This document shows positions 10,569-21,506 of a stretch of 64,000 nucleotides of DNA, piece after piece. This DNA comes from Saccharum officinarum. Its lineage: Eukaryota > Streptophyta > Magnoliopsida > Poales > Poaceae. The notes under the pieces were generated by a model. The model was not told where the DNA came from and did not search any database. It saw only the letters and a program-made list of their open reading frames with translations. The first letter of the stretch is position 1. Each line of letters starts with the position of its first letter. The stretch is from NCBI GenBank assembly GCA_020631735.1, contig CM036188.1, forward strand, positions 11,822,214-11,886,213, given 5' to 3'. The position numbers and the translations under genes are program-made.

Positions 10569-13500
10569 TCAACGGCCTAGAGCGAGCCTGTGAGTCTCAC
10601 GAAGGTGTTGGTACATTGGATTTCTACCTAAGTCGGAACTTGGATCATGGTAAGCGCCTCTGGAAGAAATAATCTCATCAATGATGAAGCCGCAAAGGTC
10701 GCCGACGAGCCCCAAGAGTTCATCATCCTTGTATACATCCCTTGTCCTGTCTCTCTCTTCCTTCCACTACAAGAGACCAAGTTTAGGTCTAGGATTTCAT
10801 AAGATAAGCTAAGCTTTCATACTACGAGCGGAAAAAGTGTCAAACTAACCAGATTGGGGTGTCTCCTGTAGGCACTAGTGTTACTCATCATACAACATAC
10901 GTAATATCCACAGTGTAGACTCCCAGGCCTCTGCTTGAGACACTGTGTGTTTCGCATATGAAAATATTAAGTAATGCTATTGACAAACCATGTACTGGAG
11001 TGTACCGATATAAGTTACACGTACCAGACATAGAGTTTTGATAGCCAAATTCTCTTTCCTTTCTGGATGATGCCTTCCTTTATGATATTGGACATAGTGC
11101 CTGAATGCCCTGTTCGAATGGTTTTAGCAAATGCAACTTGTTAGTATCTAAAAGTGAAGTTTACAAGTATATATACAAACATATATAAGCTAATGAGGAT
11201 TATATGTATCGCTATGAAATCCATGTACGTCTCCGGCGCATAATCTGCTAAGTCATAGACAACTGCCATGCTCAGCCCAACATTGACCCCTACAAGAATC
11301 CAGTGTTTCCTGCATGAATTTAATCATTAAAGAAACAAACAAGCTCTTTTACATCGAACTAAATATATCGAACAATGCTTTATTTCAGTATAGAATCGAA
11401 CTTACCCGAAGTGGTATGGTAACCATATCATTTCATTATCCTGGAGATTCTTAAGAAATTTGTCAATCCGTGCCACAACCTTAAGGCCTTCTTTGTACAT
11501 CTTATCTTTTCGGATGGCCTCTTTCTCCTCAACGGTCTTCCCGGCAGCTAGTTCTTCGCAATCCATTTTCCAGACCTTGGGGTACTAGAATATTGATCCA
11601 CATATCAACCAAGGGTCTATGTACCCGGCTCTTAGAGTTGGCACCTTCTTCACAATATGTGTTTGCATTCTACAAAACACGATGTGGTTAGTTACAATAA
11701 AATCCAATATTTCATTCATATCATATTGAGAGGGCAAGTACTTACAGGCACCACATGCGAACTAGATTTATTTCCATCATTCCGAGGTGAAAGCATTCCT
11801 GCATGTCCTCAAAGTCAAACATTAGATGGCCAGCTGCGCCGCCAAATGTGCCTTCAGGGAAGACAACTTTTATCCCGTTTAGTCTCGTCGGATGAGCACG
11901 CAAGTACCAATCATGGAACTTTCTCATTCCAATTGGCATGCACTGCATGATTCGGTTTGGTAGGAAGTTCTTGCCTCTTTCATATTTTTTTGGGACATCC
12001 TTTGTCCAGTTGATCTCGTCAACATTTGGATACTTCTTTACCTCTTGGTGGAGTTCGCTAGTGTCAGGCGGCTCAGGAATTGCATGTTCTATCTCCCATG
12101 TCATGAAGTTGAGCTTCACGGTATGCACCTCGACCCTAGTGTAGTCCTACGGGATTGGGCGACTGTGCCATTCGCCTCCTGGAGGATGTGCCACACCCGC
12201 CACCTCAACCATTACCATCTTGTTTCCCCTACCCATGGGAACCAATAGGGTGCAACTAGTTGGCACCCGTATGCGATCGACGTCGGTTATGGTTGCAGTG
12301 GAACCTTGGCTACTAGGAACTTCCTGAGGGCTTCAAACTATGGCCAGTTCTCCCATCGGCTCCATGAACGTCCGTGTCTCCGTATTCACACCTTGCTCCG
12401 AAAGCGCCTTCGCAACTAGTGCCTTCACAGTGAGCTCGAGATTGGCTTCTAGGTCTCTGCTATGTTTCTTGTACATGTCGCTGTCCTCTGCGAATGCTTT
12501 TCTTCCATGTTACCAGCTTCCCTAGCCCCCTGGTGCGGCCTGTGTGCTCAGGGTTGCCCAAGCCAACGCTCAACACGTCCCTCTCTCTGGAAGGAGTGAA
12601 TGTGCCCTTCTCCGTGTCTTCAGCCAATTTCAGTATCCTTGATACTGCCTCTTCTGTCTCCATCTCAGCAAACTTGAGGTCGGAGGAATCCACACTCCTT
12701 GCATATATCCATTGCTTCAAACGTCGCTTCAAATTCTTCACTTTCTATTTCTTTGGATCCCCAGAAACTTCGGCCGCTTCGTCCAGCTTCCTAAACACGC
12801 CTTGCTTGGCGTGGTAGCCACCAGGGCCTAAGCGTGGGGGATGTTTGTTCTTCTTCGCCTGCTCCCTATTACAGGCACTGAGGGTCAATGCTTCGGGTGA
12901 AGTCTTCTCAGTCACGAGCTGCGCCCATTGATTATGAGTTATGTTGCCAAACTCGTGAAAGGGAGTTAGCCCCCGCTGGATAAACCTCTTGTTCAGATCT
13001 GCCCTCCAACGTTGGAAGGCGTTTCCCATTATCTTGTAAGCATGTCGATTTACTAGTTCATGGGTCCCCGCTGGTAGCCTGAAAGTGTTCATCAGCCACT
13101 CATCCCATAGCTCTTGCTTTTTTGCCTCAGGTACGCCATGTTTGCCACTCTAGAAACGGATTGCTGGGTTCAACTGATCTCTTACTAATGCCCTGATCGC
13201 ATTACAGAATTTGCTGATGTACTCTGGTGGCTCAAGGATCTGCCCTTCTTCTCTGACACGTGTTATCACGAAAGTTACCCCCCTTCTTTGGATATTGGTT
13301 TGGCTTTCTTATCCCTCACATCCTCTTTGGTTCGGTAGCGAAGTCCGTGGTTGTGCCTTGAGGCTGTGGAGCAGAGGCCTCAATGTCAGTCTCTGTGGCG
13401 GTTGCCTCTACCCTCCTTTCCTCTACTACGTCTTGTTTGGCATAACGTGTCGGACGCCGACGTCGTCTTTTCGGAGGTCTAGCAGGGACCTGCATATACG

Positions 13501-13890
13501 ATAGGTCACAAGCATTAGCAGAGGTAATATAGCCACAGCCAAAGCAAATTTTATAGGCTACAAAGGCTCCATCCCTACCTCCTCATTTGGGTCGAAATCC
13601 AGATCCAACTCATCCTCCGTTGGCCTCATTCTGGGTGGCTGTGGGTGAGGATCCTCAGGACTTTCATATCCCGAGGATGAGCTCTCGTCATCATCCTCTT
13701 CTCCTTCACCTTCATTAGCCTTTCCTGCTCCCCCCTCTGCTCCCCCTTCTACTCCCGCTTCTGCTCCACCTTCCCCTTGAGAAAGCACATTGCTAGATCA
13801 ATTTCTACCTCATCATCAAACTGCTCCTACGTAAGCTGTTCCGGTAGTTCTTGACCTCCATGGCTAGGCTGCTCATTATTTTTGTGGGAT
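10569..13890 (-). pseudogene. CACTA second gene: Transposase_24-like protein with C48/Ulp1-like peptidase domain (contig A)
   Basis: The minus strand carries an acidic region (13,558-13,788, EGEGEEDDDESSSSGY). A Transposase_24-like region follows (EEGQILEPPEYISKF, ELWDEWLMNTFRL, TPSRERDVLSVGLGN), then a segment ending NLVRMWC. Predicted exons join cleanly: exon end 11,747 to 11,669 (MWC-L-MQTHIV), then 11,406 to 11,309, giving WLPYHFGKHWILVGVN with the peptidase His and VYDLADY. A Q...GSLHCGYYVC box supplies the likely catalytic Cys, and the last exon (about 10,766-10,569) has RDVYKDDELLGLV. Stops include TAG near 13,164, 12,742, 12,147 and 11,585, with an extra A near 12,510 shifting frame. 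A 564-bp in-frame deletion against contig B sits at 12,076. Exon limits are approximate. Confidence 0.75.
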
Positions 13891-13973
13891 CAGGTTGCAC
13901 TGTCTATTGTCCGCGTCATTTCCTGCTTTGTTCTAATAGATGCAATGAATAAAGTGTGAATTAGATACAGGAA

Positions 13974-14077
13974 AAAGTAGTAGCAGTAGAAGTAGTAGTA
14001 GTACTACTACTCGTAGTAGTAGCAGTAGTAGTAACACTAGTAGTACAAGTAGAAGTAGTAGTAGTACAAGTAGTAGA
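13974..14077. repeat. (AGT)n-type trinucleotide repeat (contig A)
   Basis: Imperfect AGT/AGC/ACT triplets for about 100 bases, including a self-complementary AGTAGTACTACT core that could fold back. It is inside the CACTA element. Open frames across it are artefacts of the repeat. Confidence 0.85.
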
Positions 14078-15505
14078 GGCCTCAGAAACATGTCGATCAT
14101 CATGTGACCATGAACTTGGAGCATAAAGATATCATAACAGAGAAGAAAGGAGAAGGTAATGTAAGGGTGGCGGGTAATGATGCCTAGTTCCTCACAAGTT
14201 CATGATCATCAGCTCATATTCCATATAATGAATGGACTTAGACAATTTCATCATCGGTAAAACAAAGGAGAGGAGAGGATTGGCAAAAAGAACATACAAG
14301 TAGTAGTAAAGGATAGGAGAGGAGTTAACTGTAGTAGAAGTAGTAGGACTTATACAATTTCATCATCGGCAGTTCAAGACATAATACAACATGAAGGTAG
14401 CAGCACCTAGTAAACATCAAGGTAACAGGGCAGCCTCGTCCACTTGGCCACATCCAAAGCACCTACCAACAGCACCACCACATTTTTCCCACATCACTAA
14501 CCAACAAGATCGACTGCCTGCCACTCCAACCTAATAGGGAGGTAAGGTAGGGGGAGGTGGAGGAAGGATTCTTCTTGAGTTGTGATCCTCAAGAGCCACA
14601 AAAGCTTCCTCAAGAGTTCTGTACTTTTGGTGCACATTTCCCGGCACATTGAGGACATACTGATTGCACTCAGCCCAGGTGGTGTAAATACCTGGCTTGG
14701 TGCCCTAAAAAACAACATACCACCAAGCAGGCATCCTTCTGCATTGAGGAAGCAACAAATGTCTCAGTGTTAGGGGAGGAGAGGTACAGTTTTAGGAGAG
14801 TAGTAGAGTACTGGTAGAGTAGTAGAGTAAGTAGTAGTATAGTAGAAAGGGTAAGAGAGGACAGAGGAGAAGAGAGATAGAAGGAGAGGAGAGGAGATAG
14901 TAGTAGTAGTACTTGTCAGCTCATATTCCATATTATGTATGGATTTAGACAATTTCATCATCGGCAAAACAAAGGAGGAGAGGAGAGGGAAGGGAAGTGT
15001 TGGGGAAAAAAGCAACAGCTACTTAACAAACATACAGTCCAGCTATGCAACAATGAGGTTTCAAAAATTCAGCTGCTTAACAAGTGCTCAGTTTCAAAAA
15101 TTCAGTTAAATATGAGGTTGAATATGTATACAGTCTCTCCTCCTGAACACCACATGACAAGTGCATAGATAGTTACTTTGGGTATATTCAGTTAAATATG
15201 AGGTTGAATATATATACAGTCCAATGACAAGTGAATAGATAGTTACTGAACACCACATAATTTAGTAGTAGATTAACATAGATGAGTAAATATGAGGTTG
15301 AATACAATGAAAAGCAAACACTTTCTTTGACAAATTGTTTAAAAAACAGTAGTTCAGTCATGCAACAATGATTAGTTCAGTCATGCAACAATGACCAAAA
15401 AGCATAAGCATAACTGCAGCAAATTAAATCGAAGCTTGGTAAACTGAAAGTAGCATTTCACATCTCAACACTGACATGATAGGACTGAGTTCACTGAAAC
15501 CACTA
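14078..15505. other. CACTA internal non-coding DNA with direct repeats (contig A)
   Basis: A 70-base block (CAGCTCATATTCCATAT ... CATCATCGG) at about 14,210-14,279 recurs at about 14,916-14,986, with a shorter third echo at 14,349. A second motif (GTTAAATATGAGGTTGAATA) recurs near 15,106, 15,191 and 15,283. Purine-rich AGGAGAGG runs are frequent. The only coding trace is the RNase H1-like fragment listed separately. Confidence 0.6.
14580..14734 (-). pseudogene. RNase H1 N-terminal / viroplasmin-like domain fragment inside the CACTA element (contig A)
   Basis: The minus strand from an ATG at 14,734 reads MPAWWYVVF, a TAG, then GTKPGIYTTWAEC and YRTLEEAFVALEDH. This matches the plan of the RNase H1 N-terminal (caulimovirus viroplasmin-like) domain: W-YVVF-G--PGIY-TW-EC ... 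Y-T-EEA--AL. The single TAG breaks the frame in both contigs. It may be a captured host fragment or a native part of this CACTA lineage; I cannot tell which. Confidence 0.55.
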
Positions 15506-15640
15506 CATGAGAGCCATTTGGACAGGTGGGATGGCCCCTGAGAGGTTGTTAGATTGAAGCCACAAATCGAATAGTTTGGACAGGAGGGCTAGTTTCTTGG
15601 GGATCTCTCCTGTCAGCAAGTTTCGATCAAGGTATAAGCC
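15506..15640 (-). pseudogene. Leucine-rich-repeat fragment captured in the CACTA element (contig A)
   Basis: The minus strand reads LYLDRNLLTGEIPKKLALL followed by SKLFDLWLQSNNLSGAIPP and then a stop. These are two consecutive plant LRR units (LxxLxLxxNxLxGxIP), as found in LRR receptor kinases. No kinase, signal peptide or further LRR is recognisable on either side. Only about 45 codons survive, so this is a captured or decayed fragment. Confidence 0.7.
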
Positions 15641-17047
15641 TAGCAAGGTATATCATTGCATGCCTCCCAAAGCATATCAACTTGTTGAGTGGTCCACTAA
15701 CTTAGTTACCATTTGTGTCATGTTTCAGGCTTGCCAAAATCACATATTTCATATGTACGAAACATTAAGGAAGGACTACCTCTCTTCCTCTTCAATTATG
15801 ATGATCGCAGATTGTATGGTCATGTCAGTCAATACACATGGAGTCATAGCATTAGCTGGCACGCCTTGTGTTGAATATATATGGCGTCAGTACACGGAAT
15901 ACTTCCATTTCAATGTGAGAAGGATGATATCTAAGTTCAAAGGTGAAAGAACCTCTTCTGAAAACATATTGTAGTTGGTAGCCTACACTATAGTGATATA
16001 GTCATAACAAACATGATATGTGAAATGACCCATAACAGTTTGATTAATAAATTAGTACTTCTATTTGACTGCTAGGATAAATGGATAATGCACAGCCATA
16101 AGAAAACACATTTTGCCAAACATTTGAAACAGGGCAACCTAGGATCGCATGTCAACCTTGACATATGCACCTTAAATAAGTGTATCATGTGAAAATTTAG
16201 AAATATCTTCAGAAAAGAGAAGAACTTTCCTGCTCAGATTCCATTGAGCTTCAAAAGTCTAATGTAGTGGGCACTGGGCAGCACTTTCAAAGCAATGACA
16301 AATGAGGCAGTAATATTTGAAATAAAAACTTTCTAATCAAACAAGCTGTATGCGTTCATATTAAATCACTAGAACAATTTCAGACAGCAAACTAATATTG
16401 GTTGGACCATTTGACACCAGGGCAACAATGAAAATGCAATGGGCTGGTAAGCCAACCATGTACATCTATGCACCAATTTTATATCCTTGGCTTAGAAAGA
16501 AGCCGAAAGAAGAGGGTAACAGATGCAATCTCTGGTCATAACATAACTATTTCATAACCAAATGATGATAAGAACAAAGCCCTCACAACTAAATCAGAGT
16601 ACAGTACTTGCTCAGCCAAAACCCACTGAGCAGCATTAGTACCATCCACCTAGAGGGGGGCCTCACAAAGTTACAATTTTTTTTATTTAGAATTCCAGGG
16701 AACTTGTTGCTGTCCATTGCATTGCACCGACAAAACACTCGGTGTTTACAACCCATTAAACATCACCTACAAGTTCAGCATAATACTCCAGACGTATTGG
16801 GGACGCAATGGAGTACAGCAAACATACAGGTCCGACTAACTAGAATTATCTTTTGCAATCTACAAGACTTCCACTGATTCCATTTACTCATGGAAAACTG
16901 TGTAATTCTGCAGTGAAGAAAAATAGTTCCTGGTTCCATTTCAATTTGATGTACTATCCTTTTTGGGAAAATATTTGCTTCTGACACAAATCTCCACATA
17001 ATATGTTAAACTCTTTAGCTTGACTGACTTTGTCATACTGTGCTTCA
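15641..17047. other. CACTA internal DNA, no gene recognised (contig A)
   Basis: AT-rich DNA with scattered short open frames (15,576-15,974 plus; 16,608-16,877 plus; 16,775-16,999 minus) that carry no recognisable motif. A short exon-like LRR echo is possible on the minus strand near 16,700 but too weak to call. Confidence 0.4.
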
Positions 17048-17136
17048 GCGCTTTGCTCTAGCTGGTGTAGCACTAAATGGTGTGATTTATGCTGTTGGTG
17101 GCCTCAATGGTGTTGAATATCTGAGGCGCTTTGCTC
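17048..17136 (+). pseudogene. Kelch-repeat fragment captured in the CACTA element (contig A)
   Basis: The plus strand reads RFALAGVALNGVIYAVGG followed by LNGVEYLR. The pattern matches one Kelch blade (VALNGVIYAVGG-NG--YL). The fragment is bounded by an 11-base direct repeat GCGCTTTGCTC at 17,048-17,058 and 17,126-17,136. No other Kelch blades or F-box are visible. It looks like a short captured piece of a Kelch-domain gene. Confidence 0.65.
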
Positions 17137-17660
17137 GAGAGAGGACAGGGGACGATACCTGTGGGGGGGAGTGTACGAGTCGACCAAGATGAACTCGGCG
17201 GTGCCAAACACAGCCTCGAGGATGCTCTCCTCAAGGCTCCAGGTCTCCTCGCGGGTCGGCTCGTCACTCGCGGCGGGTCGGCACCATGTCTCCTCAAGGT
17301 TCCAGGCCTCCTTCCTCTATCGAGTCTCGCCTCCAGGCAGCGGGTGCAGGCCGGCTCGAGTCCCCTCCGGGCGGCGGGCGGCGGCCGCAGCACCACCCTA
17401 GCTGCTGTGGCACGAAACCCTAGCCGCCCGGTGCTGGAGACAGAGGTCAGAGGAAGATGGGAGAGGAAGGAAGCAGCAGCAGAGGGGTGAGGGAGGGGGA
17501 GGATGCGGCAGCGGAGGGGTGAGGGAGGGGGAGGATGCGACAACGGCGGGCGGCGGGCGGAGGCGACGGGAAAATCCGGCAGCCTGCCAGCGTCTTTGAG
17601 AATGAAATCGCCCAACACTTCACCGATTTCACCGCCTCCAGTATATAAACAACACCATCT
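17137..17660. other. GC-rich segment inside the CACTA element, possible captured 5' gene region (contig A)
   Basis: Strikingly GC-rich against AT-rich surroundings. Contains AAACCCTAGCCGCC, a motif frequent in plant 5' UTRs, and a 31-bp tandem duplication (GAGGGGTGAGGGAGG...) at 17,482-17,543. Open frames occur on both strands (minus about 17,073-17,618) but no domain is recognised. Composition suggests a foreign origin within the element; identity is unknown. Confidence 0.4.
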
Positions 17661-17662
17661 AT

Positions 17663-17698
17663 CACTAAGGGCGGGTGCTGAGTGACCCGCCCTTACAG
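17663..17698. repeat. Internal palindrome related to the CACTA subterminal repeats (contig A)
   Basis: CACTAAGGGCGGGT, then CTGAGTG, then ACCCGCCCTTACAG: a short hairpin like the terminal GTAAGGGCGGCT units but far inside the element. It could mark the end of an older nested CACTA derivative. Confidence 0.6.
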
Positions 17699-17699
17699 A

Positions 17700-19895
17700 G
17701 CTTTTTTATTTTTTAAAATCAAAAAATAAATAAACAAGCTTGGTAAATATTTTTTTGATGCAAAAACCGTGGTGCCACAGATATTTATTAGCAAGCTTGG
17801 TAAATATCAAAAAATAAATAAACAAGCTTGGTAAATATTTATTAAAAAATATTTTTAAAATATTGTTTTTATTTTTTGATATCTTTTTTTTTAATATCAA
17901 ACAATTTTATTAAAGAAAACAACGAATACAGGGAAGTCATATAGATATTGTTTGATATTTTGGCCAACTTTTCATTTGACAAAGTTTGAACGATTCAAAT
18001 TTTGAATTTTGAAATTTTGACAGCTCTAAACCAGTTTTCGGAACCCTAGATGGTCTCAACTACAAAAGTCATGAATACAAAGTTTGTCAAACTTATCAAG
18101 TTCTATAATTGGTGTAATGGTCAACTTTTCATTTGACAAAGTTTGAACCACTCAAATTTTGAATTTTAAATTTTTGACAGCTACATGCCTGTTTTCGAAA
18201 CCCTATATGGTCCCAACTCGGAAAGTCATGAATACCAAGATTGTTCCACTCATCAAGATCTACATTTGATACATAGACCATTTTTTTATTCGATAAAGTG
18301 TTAGCAAAGTGTAGTTCTAAATCCACAAGTCTCACATATAGTTTCATAAAGTCTATGTGACATTCAAGATTTTGTGACTAGTGTTTACTAACACTTTCTC
18401 AAATGCAAAAATGACCTATGTATCAAATATAGATCTTGATGAGTTCTACAAACATGGTATTCAAAAGTTTTTCATTTGAGGCCATTTAGTGGCTCATTTG
18501 ACCAAGTTTGACCAAGTCACATCTTGGATTTTAAAAAAATATGACTAGTGTTTACTAAAAATTTCTCAAATGCACAAATGAACTATATATCAAATGTAGA
18601 TCTTGATGTGTTGTACAATCTTGGTATTCAAAAGTTTTTCATTTGAGGTCATTTAGTGGCTCATTTGACCAAGTTTGACCAAGTCAAATCTTGGATTTTT
18701 TAAAAAAACACTTTGACCGAACCCTAGATGGTCTCAACTACAAAAGTCATAAATACAAAGTTTGTCAAACTTATCAAGTTCTACAATTGGTGCTACATGC
18801 CTGTTTTCGAAACCCTATATGGTCCCAACTCGGAAAGTCATGAATACCAAGATTGTTCCACTCATCAAGATCTACATTTGATACATAGACCATTTTTTTA
18901 TTCGATAAAGTGTTAGCAAAGTGTAGTTCTAAATCCACAAGTCTCACATATAGTTTCATAAAGTCTATGTGAGATTCAAGATTTTGTGACTAGTGTTTAC
19001 TATCACTTTCTCAAATGCAAAAATGACCTATGTATCAAATGTAGATCTTGATGAGTTCTACAAACATGGTATTCAAAAGTTTTTCATTTGAGGCCATTTA
19101 GTGGCTCATTTGACCAAGTTTGACCAAGTCACATCTTGGATTTTAAAAAATATGACTAGTGTTTACTAAAAATTTCTCAAATGCACAAATGAACTATATA
19201 TCAAATGTAGATCTTGATGTGTTGTACAATCTTGGTATTCAAAAGTTTTTCATTTGAGGTCATTTAGTGGCTCATTTGACCAAGTTTGACCAAGTCAAAT
19301 CTTGAATTTTTTAAAAAAACACTTTGACCGAACCCTAGATGGTCTCAACTACAAAAGTCATAAATACAAAGTTTGTCAAACTTATCAAGTTCTACAATTG
19401 GTGTAATGGTCAACTTTTCATTTGACAAAGTTTGAACCACTCAAATTTTGAATTTTGAATTATTGACAGCTACATGGCAGTTTTCGAAACCCTATATGGT
19501 CCCAACTCGGAAAGTCATGAGTACCAAGATTGTTTCACTCATCAAGATCTACATTTGATACATAGGCCATTTTTGCATTCGACAAAGTGTTAGCAAAGTG
19601 TAGTTCTAAATCCACAAGTCTCACATATAGTTTCATAAAGTCTATGTGAGATTCAAGATTTTGTGACTAGTGTTTACTAACACTTTCTCAAATGCAAAAA
19701 ATGACCTATGTATCAAATGTAGATCTTGATGAGTTCTACAAACATGGTATTCAAAAGTTTTTCATTTGAGGCCATTTCATTGCTCATTTGACCAATTTGA
19801 CCAAGTCACATCTTAGATTTTTAAAAAATATGTCTAGTGTTTACTAAAAATTTGTCAAATGCACAAATGAACTATGTATCAAATGTAGATCTTGA
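17700..19895. repeat. AT-rich tandem repeats of the CACTA interior, longer version (contig A)
   Basis: A compound tandem array. The marker GAACCCTAGATGGTCTC occurs at 18,041, 18,719 and 19,330, so the large units are about 678 and 611 bp. Within each are shorter related blocks (TTCATTTGAGG-CATTTAGTGG, AAATGTAGATCTTGATG). It directly abuts the truncated end of the transposase frame. Contig B has one large unit fewer. No genes: the open frames repeat with the units. Confidence 0.85.
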
Positions 19896-20558
19896 TGAGC
19901 TAAATAGTTTGTTGTTGTCATCGAAGTCTTTCCACTGACTTCCATCGGCAGGGTGTGCAATCACATCGTCATCTACCTTGCGATCGTCGTCCCACCATGT
20001 CATGAGCGTGGCTTCCTTAGGGTTCAGGAAGATACGCCTCAAGCGGTCGGTCACTGGCAGGTACCACATTACCAAGGCAGGAACTCTTCTCTTCCTTGCA
20101 TCGTTGCCTAATGGAGTATCCTCTGGGGGTTGAGATTCTTGTACCGCCTTTTTTGTACCCTTCTTAGTCCTCTTGTTCCCCGTGGAGGCTTCTCCTCCAC
20201 TGTAAAGGTCATTGTCCTGGTATCGGCTGGCCCCACAGCGAGGACATTTGTCTAGATCTTTGAACGTATCACCACGAAAAAGGATACAATAGTTGGGGCA
20301 TGCATGGATTTTTTAACACCCATTGTCAATGGATTTATAACCTTCTTCGCATGGTATGTGTTGGCGGGAACCAAGTTTGGCAGTGGCAGCACCCGTGATA
20401 CGGTTCTTGCAATCTTTGCAGGGACAAATAATTGTACCCTTATTATATCTCAACGTTGATGCATGCTTCTTTGCGGATTTAATAAATTTGTCCACCTCTT
20501 CATAGAAACCTTCATCGATCCTTGACCAACCATACATCCAAGACTTTCTGTACTCCAT
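19890..20558 (-). pseudogene. TNP2-type CACTA transposase, N-terminal fragment (contig A)
   Basis: The minus strand from ATG 20,558 encodes MEYRKSWMYGW, then a transposase-associated domain with CPCKDCKN. A TAA at about 20,313 follows SIDNGC. Frame continues with KIHACPNYCILFRGD, KCPRCGASRYQDND, a basic KRTKKGTKK stretch, MWYLPVTDRLRRIF and HPADGSQWKDFDDN. There the coding sequence ends in the tandem repeats near 19,895. In intact TNP2 proteins the DDE catalytic part follows this point, so it is wholly missing. Intervening sequence between the first domain and KIHAC also looks shortened. It was the element's 5' gene, transcribed inward from the right terminus. Confidence 0.8.
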
Positions 20559-21506
20559 CTTTTGAAAAAAAACAACAAAAGAAAACACATGAAAGGAATC
20601 AAATTGATAAATAACTACTTGAGAATTAATTACAAAATGAAAAAAATCCTAGATGTAGAAATTGATCTACATGAAACACACATGAAAAACTAGGGTGTAA
20701 TCTCCACTATAATCCAGCAAGGGCGACTAAATATAAAGGGTGTGAGCTCATTTCTCTAACTAATCTACACTAATAGCACCATGGAAGAGAGAGAAAGTAA
20801 AGCTCTAATTTACTTACTAATAAACCATTAACACTTCAATTAAAAGCTTGAAATAGAGCTAATTAATAATTAATAACTTAAGACCAATTATAAAAATCCA
20901 TGGTATGGGATAATTAATTAATTAATTGCCTATTAATACATATATAAATATTTATAAAGACAATATATATATCTAATGGTAAAAATATTTCAAAGAGAAC
21001 AATTACCACCAATTATTATTTTACCCACTACCTTTCATATCAACCCCATTTCAATTTCATGAAGCAAAAATTAAAAAAAAATCCTAGATCTAGAAATAGA
21101 TCTACATGAAACATACATGAAACTAGGGTTTAATCTCCACTCAAATCAAGCAAGAGCCACTAAATAAAGGTTGTGAGCTCGTTTCTCTAGCTAATCTACA
21201 CTAATAGCTTCAAAACTAGGGTCTATTACCTCCATACAAAGCTCAAGCACCATGGAAGAGAGAGAAAACAAAACTCTAATTTACTCACTAACTAACCATT
21301 GAAACTTAAATTTGGGGTTTGGAATAGTATTTTCTTACCTTCAACAAGCTCTCCACCAAAGGAATTGAGATCAAAACCTTCCCCCTTAGTAGAGCAATTT
21401 TTTGGGAGGAGCCCAAGGCCTCCCAACCTTTTTTTGCAAGATGGAGTGAGTGGCTCGAGGAGGAAGAAGATGGGGTGCAGCTGGTGATCCGGTGCATGGC
21501 CAACCC
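20559..21506. other. Presumed 5' leader/promoter side of the CACTA element (contig A)
   Basis: AT-rich DNA with a long imperfect direct repeat: the block with CTCCACT-TAATC-AGCAAG and CACTAATAGC at about 20,630-20,800 recurs at about 21,070-21,280. It lies upstream of the minus-strand transposase start. No other coding sequence is seen. Confidence 0.55.
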
